Source: Wolfiporia cocos (Eukaryota; Basidiomycota; Agaricomycetes; Polyporales; Phaeolaceae). Taken from it: 64,000 bases of DNA. This document shows, piece by piece, positions 58,115 through 64,000 of this stretch. A model generated the notes under the pieces. It ran no database searches. It was not told the DNA's origin and worked only from the letters and a program-made list of their open reading frames with translations. The position numbers and the translations under genes are program-made. The DNA lies in NCBI GenBank assembly GCA_029448655.1, contig JACCLO010000012.1, forward strand, positions 248,001-312,000, given 5' to 3'. Positions within the stretch are counted from its first letter, which is position 1. Each line of letters opens with the position of its first letter.

Positions 58115-59496
58115 TTAGAGTTTTACACTCGGAGAGCCTATTCCATGAAGTATGTTGTGCAGGCACGTTGCAACATCATCTGGGTTTTCTTGTACAACCT
58201 GCAGTTGAGATGTATTCATTTCAACCGTTGAGCGTTCAGTATCATGAATATATAGGCTCACTGCATGCCCAGCCCCAGGGATATACTGAATAGACGCCAT
58301 CCTGCGCATTGCTAGAATAGACTGGTGTGCATACAACGGTCTACAGCCGTCATTCAATCAGTACCCGAGGTGCCTTATAATGGCAGGCATATTGAACACA
58401 CATGACATCATTGCGCATACCGAGTACACAATGTATTGGGAATGATGCATCGAGCGTACGAAGAGTGTCGGCGGCATCTAAAAATATCTCGATGTCGTCT
58501 TTGAGGGGCATGCGCTCCTGAAATTTGTGGCACTTGAGAGTGACTTTCATCACTTGACGTCCGCCTTCCTCTATAGCGTGATCTTTGAGTCCGTATACCT
58601 GCAATATAGTTAAGGAGCGACCGATATCCATGGAGTTGTAAATGAGGAAAGTAATTCCATGCTACGAAGTTACGGACTTTGATAGAAAACGTACAACATG
58701 AGCATTGAGTACACGCTCATCCCAGCGCTTCCAAGGATCTCTTTGCTTGAAGAATGCGGTAGCCTCTTCACGGCTGTTCCACGTGTCGCGCCTCCCACCG
58801 ATGGCATCGTACATGGCTTTGCAGCTTGCCATATGTTTCTCGTGGTCCTTGTACCACACCGTACGCTCATAGAGGCCAGGCTCAACCAGTACTATTGCCG
58901 CATATGGCACTGGCGTAGTATGTGTAGACAGCAACCTGCACATGCATCTTCACGTTAGCTTGAGAGTCGAACTGTCATTAGAGAGCGCGAACAATGCGGA
59001 AGAGCCGGCACAGTGCCCTATACCAATGATGTCACTGCGACTCTTGATGAACAAGGACATTGCAAACGCGCGCAATCCAACGGCATACTCCCTGGTTGCT
59101 ATGCGCATGTGAGCAAGTATACGAGATAACGTGACGAATACATATTCCATCTGGAATCTCTCGGAGCACTAGATCATTCACAGCTGCCGCATCGCCATGG
59201 CTCTGCCAGTCAATAGACCAGGCATCGTGAATACCGATAGCACCAGCGTTCCTAAGCAGAACTTCAAGCATAGGCTCCCAGACCTCCTTGTCTGATGGCT
59301 GGTTATAAACGCTGGCCTGTATCGTCTAGAGAAGCCATGAAACGGTCTTACGTGCCCCAATTCCGTGAGTAAATAAAAGGGTAACGCCCTGGACCGCCGG
59401 CTTGATTGGCAAGTAATGTTTTGCGACTAACTTGAGGTTCGGGTGAAGCGCTCCCCCGTACGAGAATGTCACCGTTGTGGATGTATAGCAGACCAT
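58115..59496 (-). pseudogene. Alpha/beta-hydrolase, decayed
   Basis: The hydrolase fold family is clear: LLFTHGIGA (oxyanion loop), KEVWEPMLEVLL, DAWSIDWQSHGDAA, IGIGHCAGSSA (nucleophile elbow) and YIPGAGHAVSLY (catalytic His). Exons fit as 59496-59352, 59291-59142, then from 59091 onwards, with a further intron at 58694-58599 and a last exon ending at 58115. Two things are odd. The nucleophile elbow reads G-H-C-A-G, with Cys where family members usually have Ser. And exon 3 contains TGA at 58950-58952 in frame between ALSNDSSTLKLT and RCMCRLLSTH, after which the conserved sequence (PYAAIVLVEP) continues. It may be a pseudogene, or the stop may be an unrecognised splicing difference. Substrate unknown. 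Confidence 0.75.
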
Positions 59497-60371
59497 TATC
59501 TGAGGCCACCTTGGGAGGGGAGAGCACAGCAAGACGATGCACAAGGGCCATATATCATATGGATCAATACATGTCAATAATGACATGTTCGAGAACGCGT
59601 CCCGACTCACCATGTCGGGTGTGCTATTTCAGCATGATCCCGCCCCTTTTGCTGGTCTTCAGGCCCAAAGTATGAGATTATGGTCGGATCAATGGCTGTA
59701 CACGACTTGCAAAGTTCGGAACTGTACCTGGAATGAATGCGGATCTGAATAGTCGACTGAGCACAAGCAGCTCCGACATCATATTGGGCTGAGCTTGAAT
59801 CACGGCATGGCGTTCTGCCGACAGCAGAACAAATTCTTCCTGATGCCGATAGCCTTTCATCTGTGAAGCCAGACGCTATGCGGATTGATATGCGACCATT
59901 TGATATTAATCGGCAGCATTGAACGCATTGCATGGCTACCTTCGTTGAATACGGCCGAGTGTGGCGTTGTACAGGTTCCTCGATGAGGGCACGGCCAGTT
60001 GTTTGCAATGGGCCGTTAGGCACAAACAATAGGCTTGTTATTCTGTGGTGAATTCGATCGGTGGATTGTTCAAATAGCGGCCATGACAGAATATCGTGCG
60101 ATCGTTCGTCAGGACATAAGGGGAGGGCATTGTACATACAAGCGCGGCTCGAAGCAGTATGGGCTACAGGTCATGGGTATGGGCTGGATCTGGGTATAGT
60201 CATGCTGTGGAGTGCAGAAGGCGACAATCATGAGATGGAATGGAGCACTGGATAGTAATGATGAAGCGGTATGAAGGAGGTGAGACGAGCCACGCCGCAT
60301 GTTGCACGTGGAGCCGATCAGCAGTGCACCGCCACCGGGAGCGACGCACACTATCACCGGCGCGCAAACGT
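59497..60371. other. Intergenic, no gene seen
   Basis: A 176-codon minus frame at 59607-60137 has no recognisable domain and no supporting structure. Confidence 0.35.
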
Positions 60372-61121
60372 TCACGAGTACATCTCCGCAGCGAGGCCCT
60401 CGGAGTACCCAGGGCGGCGGAACGCCCGACAGTCCTTCCTGCGCCCGCCCGCTTTGCGACAGCGCCAGCACAAGTGAGCGCGGTGCTGCTCGTCCTGCCA
60501 TGCCTGCTCGTGGTCTGTCTGCGCGGTGCGGGCCTTGGGGCGCGGGTGAAGCAGCCGGAAGTTCAGTCCGAGCCGCTTGGTGCGCGTACGCAGCTTTCCG
60601 AGCATGCCGCTGGTATCCTCGCCGCGCGCGGTGCGGAGGTCGCGGGATGCCGGGAAGACGAACTGCATGCTCAGGTTGGTGGGGGTGAGCTCGGAGAGGG
60701 GCGTGTGTGGGTCAGGCTGTATGGGCGGCGGGAGGATGGGTGCGAGGAGATCGAGTGAGAGCGCGGTGGCCGGACGACCGGAACCTGGGCGTACAAAGCG
60801 TATGTCCGTGTTCATGCCCCGCTGGGGGGAGGCTGTGGCGGGCGGGAAGTACGCGATGCGCGCGACGTGGTCCGGTGTGAGGAGATAGATCGGCGGCTTG
60901 AGTGCGGCTGGGTCGTGCGAGGCGGATGCGAGCAGGTGTGGGGTGGAGGCAGAGAGGGAGGCGGCGAGGGAGGCGGCGAGATGTGTGTGGGACGGGGCGG
61001 AGGCGAGGGTGGGCAGTGCGGTGGTCGAGGCGGAAGGGGGCACGCGGGTGCGCATCTCGGCTGGCGCGTCGTCGTCGTGGATGGGAGAGCGGCGGGGACG
61101 CGGCTGGCGCATGGCGTTCAA
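60372..61121 (-). CDS. Hypothetical protein with a C-terminal Cys/His-rich tail
   Basis: A single 249-codon exon is proposed. The N-terminal ~90 residues are Pro/Ser/Ala-rich and low in complexity. The middle includes PIYLLTPDHVARIAYFPPA and RFVRPGSGRPATALSLDLLA, and the C-terminal tail has LCWRCRKAG and CRAFRR. The start (61121) is divergent from TRP1, 162 bp apart. I recognise no family. Length and GC-rich codon use fit a real gene, but introns or a different start are possible. Confidence 0.55.
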   Translation of the reverse strand: MNAMRQPRPRRSPIHDDDAPAEMRTRVPPSASTTALPTLASAPSHTHLAASLAASLSASTPHLLASASHDPAALKPPIYLLTPDHVARIAYFPPATASPQRGMNTDIRFVRPGSGRPATALSLDLLAPILPPPIQPDPHTPLSELTPTNLSMQFVFPASRDLRTARGEDTSGMLGKLRTRTKRLGLNFRLLHPRPKARTAQTDHEQAWQDEQHRAHLCWRCRKAGGRRKDCRAFRRPGYSEGLAAEMYS

Positions 61122-61283
61122 CAGGTTGGGAAATGAACCGGGTTAGGGTTAGGGTCCCATCACATGATCAGTCACATTTATTCACATGATCAGTCAAATG
61201 TTGTCCATTCCCCGGCACACAGCTTGCCACGTCCGCTATAACTGCCCGTGCTGCATCCCGCGCACACACACAGACAGCCCACC
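61122..61283. promoter_or_regulatory. Divergent promoter with TTAGGG repeats and a 14-bp direct repeat
   Basis: GGTTAGGGTTAGGGTCCC lies at 61141-61158, two telomere-type TTAGGG units. CACATGATCAGTCA occurs at 61161-61174 and again at 61183-61196, 22 bp apart. The complement contains TGACTGA, one base from the fungal Gcn4/CPC1 amino-acid-control site TGACTCA. It lies directly upstream of a tryptophan-biosynthesis gene. Confidence 0.5.
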
Positions 61284-63894
61284 ATGGCCCCGTATCTCCC
61301 TCCCGAGCTCGCACACCCGATCGACGTGCTCATGATCGACAACTTTGACTCCTTCACCTGGAATCTCTACCAGTCTCTCTGCCTCCTCGGTGCGGAGGTC
61401 ACCGTCATCCGCAACGACGCCATCGAGCCAGATGTGTTCCCGCTGCTGAACATCAACTCACTCGTCGTGTCTCCCGGGCCTGGCCATCCCGCGACCGACT
61501 CGGGCATTTCGCGCGAGGCGATCAGATACTTTGCTGGCAAGGTGCCTGTTCTTGGCGTTTGCATGGGTCTCGAGTGTCTCGTTGACGTCTACGGAGGCAC
61601 TATAGGGTGCGTTACACCACCATGTGTCGCCCACCGCTCACCTCCGTCGTAGCTATGCTGGCGAGATCAAGCACGGCAAGACCTCGCACATCACGCATGA
61701 CGCCCGCGGGCTCTTCCACGCCCTGCCGCAGCGCATTCTGTGCACGCGCTACCACTCGCTCTCCGCCGCGCACACCACGCTCCCCCCCGAGCTCGCCATC
61801 TCCGCCACCACCGCGGAGAGCGGCGTCATCATGGGCGTGCGCCACCGCGAGCTCACCCTCGAGGCCGTGCAGTACCACCCTGAGAGCATCCTCTCCGAGT
61901 CGGGCGACAGCCTCCTCGCCAACTTCCTCAAGCTCCGTGGCGGCCGCTGGGACGACGAGCGCAATGGCTGGGCCGGCGTCGCCCAGGACGCGGACACCAG
62001 CGCCGCACCGGCCCCCGCTGCGAACGGCACCGCCCTCAGCGCGCCTCCCACCCCCAACGGCGCCACGCTCCCCGTGCCCGCTCCGTCCATCCCGACGATC
62101 CTCGAGAAGATCTACGCGCAGCGCATGCGCGACGTCGAGCGCGCCAAGTCCACCCCCGGCAGCACCCCGGCGGACATCGCCACGCTGCTCTCCCTGTCGC
62201 TCGCGCCGCCCGCGATCTCCTTCCTCGGCGCGCTGCAGCCCTCGCCTGCCCGTCCCATGAAGCTCATGGCGGAGATCAAGCGCGCGAGCCCGTCCAAGGG
62301 CGCGATCAACCTCGGCGCGAACGCTGCCGCGCAGGCCCTCACGTACGCGCTCGCGGGCGCAAGCGTGATCAGCGTGCTCACCGAGCCGACGTGGTTCAAG
62401 GGCTCGCTCGAGGACATGCGCGCCGCCCGCACGGCCCTCGATTCCCTGTCCAGCCGCCCTGCCATCCTTCGCAAGGACTTTATCTTTGACGAGTACCAGA
62501 TTGCCGAGGCCAGGCTGTATGGCGCGGACAGCGTGCTGCTGATCGTCGCGATGCTGACCGTGGAAAGGTTGTCCGCGCTTTACGCGTACGCGCGTGGCCT
62601 GGGGATCGAGCCGCTCGTGGAGGTGAACAACGCGCGTGAGATGGGAGTTGCTCTGACCCTCGGTGCGCGCGTGATCGGCGTGAACAACCGCAACCTGCAC
62701 GACTTTAACGTAGACATGGGCACAACGAGCCGCCTGGCGGAGATGACGCGCGAGAAGGGCGTGGTCCTCTGCGCACTCAGTGGCATCAGTGGGCCTGGTG
62801 ACGTGAGGACCTACCGGGAGCAGGGCGTCGGCGCAGTGCTTGTCGGCGAGGCTCTGATGCGCGCACAGGACACGCGTGCCTTCATTCGGGAGCTGCTCGA
62901 CTGGCCCGCGGACGAGAACGACATCGAGGAGAACGGAGATGCTACCCCGAACGGGGTACACGCCAAAGGAAAGAGGCGCGAGTGGGGCCCGCCGCTCGTC
63001 AAGATCTGCGGCATCCGCACAGAGGACGAGGCGCTGGGCGCGATGGACGCGGGCGCAGACATGCTCGGGCTCGTCTTCGTGCCCCATAGCCGCCGCCGCG
63101 TCTCCCTCGAGCAGGCACAGAAGATCTCCCTTGCCGTGCACGCCTCTCGCTTTGCGCGCCCCGTCCGTTCTGGCTCACCTCCGCCGCCATCCGCACGCTC
63201 CTCCGTGTTCCCCTCCACCCCCATCGCGACCCCTCCTGCTGCCGAGCGTACAACAGAAGACGAGAGCACGCGCCTCCCGTGGTTCGCGTCGCACGCGGTG
63301 CGTCTCGGACGCAGCGTCACAGAGAAAGGCAGCGAGTCGCCCGTGCGCCCGCTGCTCGTCGGCGTGTTCCAGGACCAGCCGCTCGCGGACGTGCTCCGCG
63401 CGGTGGACGTTGCGCAGCTCGACGCGGTGCAGCTGCACGGCCGCGAGCCTGCCGCGTGGGCGCGTGCGCTCCCCGTGCCCGTCATCCGTGCGTTCCACGT
63501 GCCCACAGGCGAGGAGGGCGAGAAGTGGGAGGAAGAGGACGGCCTGCGCGACATCACGCGTCCGGGGCTACACGCGTTCGTGCTGCTCGACGCGGTCGCG
63601 CCCGGGCGCACGGACGGGCTGAGCGGCGGTGCGGGCGTGAGCCTGGACTGGGCGCGCGCGCGGCGCATCGTCGAGCGCGGCGAGTTCCCGCTGCCCGGCG
63701 AGGGCGCAGTCGAGACGCGGACGACGCTTCCGTTGATCCTCGCAGGTGGGCTGAACGCCGACAACGTGAAGGACGCGGTGGATGCGGTGCGTCCGTGGGC
63801 GGTTGACGTGAGTGGTGGTGTGGAAGCCGAGGGGGGTCGCGCGAAGGACCTCGCGAAGGTGCGGGCGTTCGTGCGGGCAGCAAAGGGGCAGTGA
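61284..63894 (+). CDS. TRP1: Trifunctional tryptophan biosynthesis protein
   Basis: One protein carries the glutamine amidotransferase half of anthranilate synthase, indole-3-glycerol-phosphate synthase and phosphoribosylanthranilate isomerase. Two exons (61284-61606, 61653-63894) give 854 codons. Residues about 15-210 are the amidotransferase, with [21 protein letters not shown] (catalytic Cys) and EAVQYHPES (His, Glu). Residues about 285-545 are the synthase, with [28 protein letters not shown] and GVNNRNLH. Residues about 575-854 are the isomerase, with [19 protein letters not shown] (catalytic Cys) and [12 protein letters not shown] near the end. The isomerase holds a Ser/Pro-rich insert (about 625-655). 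Domain order is the usual fungal one. Start at ATG 61284 in CACCATGGCC context. Confidence 0.95.
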
Positions 63895-64000
63895 TAGACG
63901 ACAGACCGTGTCACAAGTTATATGTCCTTGCTGTAATGCATGCGGTACATCGTGCAGCAACCCGCGGTTGCATCTTGCTTTCACAGAGCCTCCCTGTGTG
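63895..64000. other. 3' flank of TRP1
   Basis: About 100 bases with no gene seen. Confidence 0.4.

Noticed and set aside
59607..60137. 176-codon minus frame as a gene
   Set aside because: No recognisable domain, odd codon use and overlap with other open frames; not supported.
61612..63141. 509-codon open frame on the minus strand opposite TRP1
   Set aside because: It is a shadow of GC-rich TRP1 codons; the plus strand has full three-domain conservation.
62811..63914. 367-codon minus frame over the isomerase domain
   Set aside because: Low-complexity Ser/Arg/Pro translation typical of antisense of GC-rich coding DNA.

Overview
This 64 kb window looks like a chromosomal segment of a filamentous basidiomycete, most likely an Agaricomycete. 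The evidence is gene content (a three-domain TRP1 protein, NoxR, an Slt2-type MAP kinase, a Spa2 polarity scaffold), many 46-65 bp GT-AG introns, very short exons, GC-rich coding DNA, and an Agaricomycete-style Mutator transposase. No species can be assigned from the sequence alone.

Layout: 1-8.6 kb is a graveyard of LTR retroelements. It starts with part of an inverted LTR element, followed by solo LTRs, most with intact 5-bp target duplications. 8.64-12.51 kb is a Mutator-like (MULE) transposon with 89-bp terminal repeats, a 10-bp target duplication and a transposase carrying two in-frame stops. 13.8-15.9 kb is an LTR that received two further insertions. 16.4-27.2 kb is a gene block: an ABC1-family kinase (-), the SPA2 scaffold (+) and a Drs2-type P4-ATPase flippase (+), followed by an intron-containing tRNA-Gln. 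27.9-39.9 kb is a second LTR cluster with a 6.1 kb coding-free element (LARD-like), a 1.9 kb coding-free element with matching LTRs (TRIM-like) and LTRs nested three deep. 40.9-44.4 kb holds the cell-wall-integrity MAP kinase and an aldo-keto reductase, both (-). 47.4-49.1 kb holds an orphan multi-span membrane protein flanked by a dispersed ~300 bp repeat. 51.0-53.0 kb is NoxR. 53.7-57.8 kb is a set of nested DNA transposons: a hAT-like element inside a MULE-like element with a helicase fragment, beside a fold-back element with tRNA-like inner arms. 58.1-59.5 kb is a decayed alpha/beta-hydrolase gene. 60.4-63.9 kb is a divergent pair, a hypothetical gene (-) and TRP1 (+).

How the genes fit together: Spa2, the Drs2-type flippase, Slt2-type MAPK and NoxR all belong to hyphal tip growth, membrane polarity, wall stress and reactive-oxygen signalling in fungi. 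They are interspersed with transposons, so shared function here may be coincidence. The most unusual material is in the LTR family. Three structurally complete or adjacent elements have a 12-nt primer-binding site exactly complementary to a 12-mer inside their own LTR, 31-32 nt after the TATA box, which is the signature of self-primed reverse transcription. That spot also carries a hairpin whose arms co-vary between LTR copies, and one locus is a ~200-bp-arm palindrome centred on such a hairpin.
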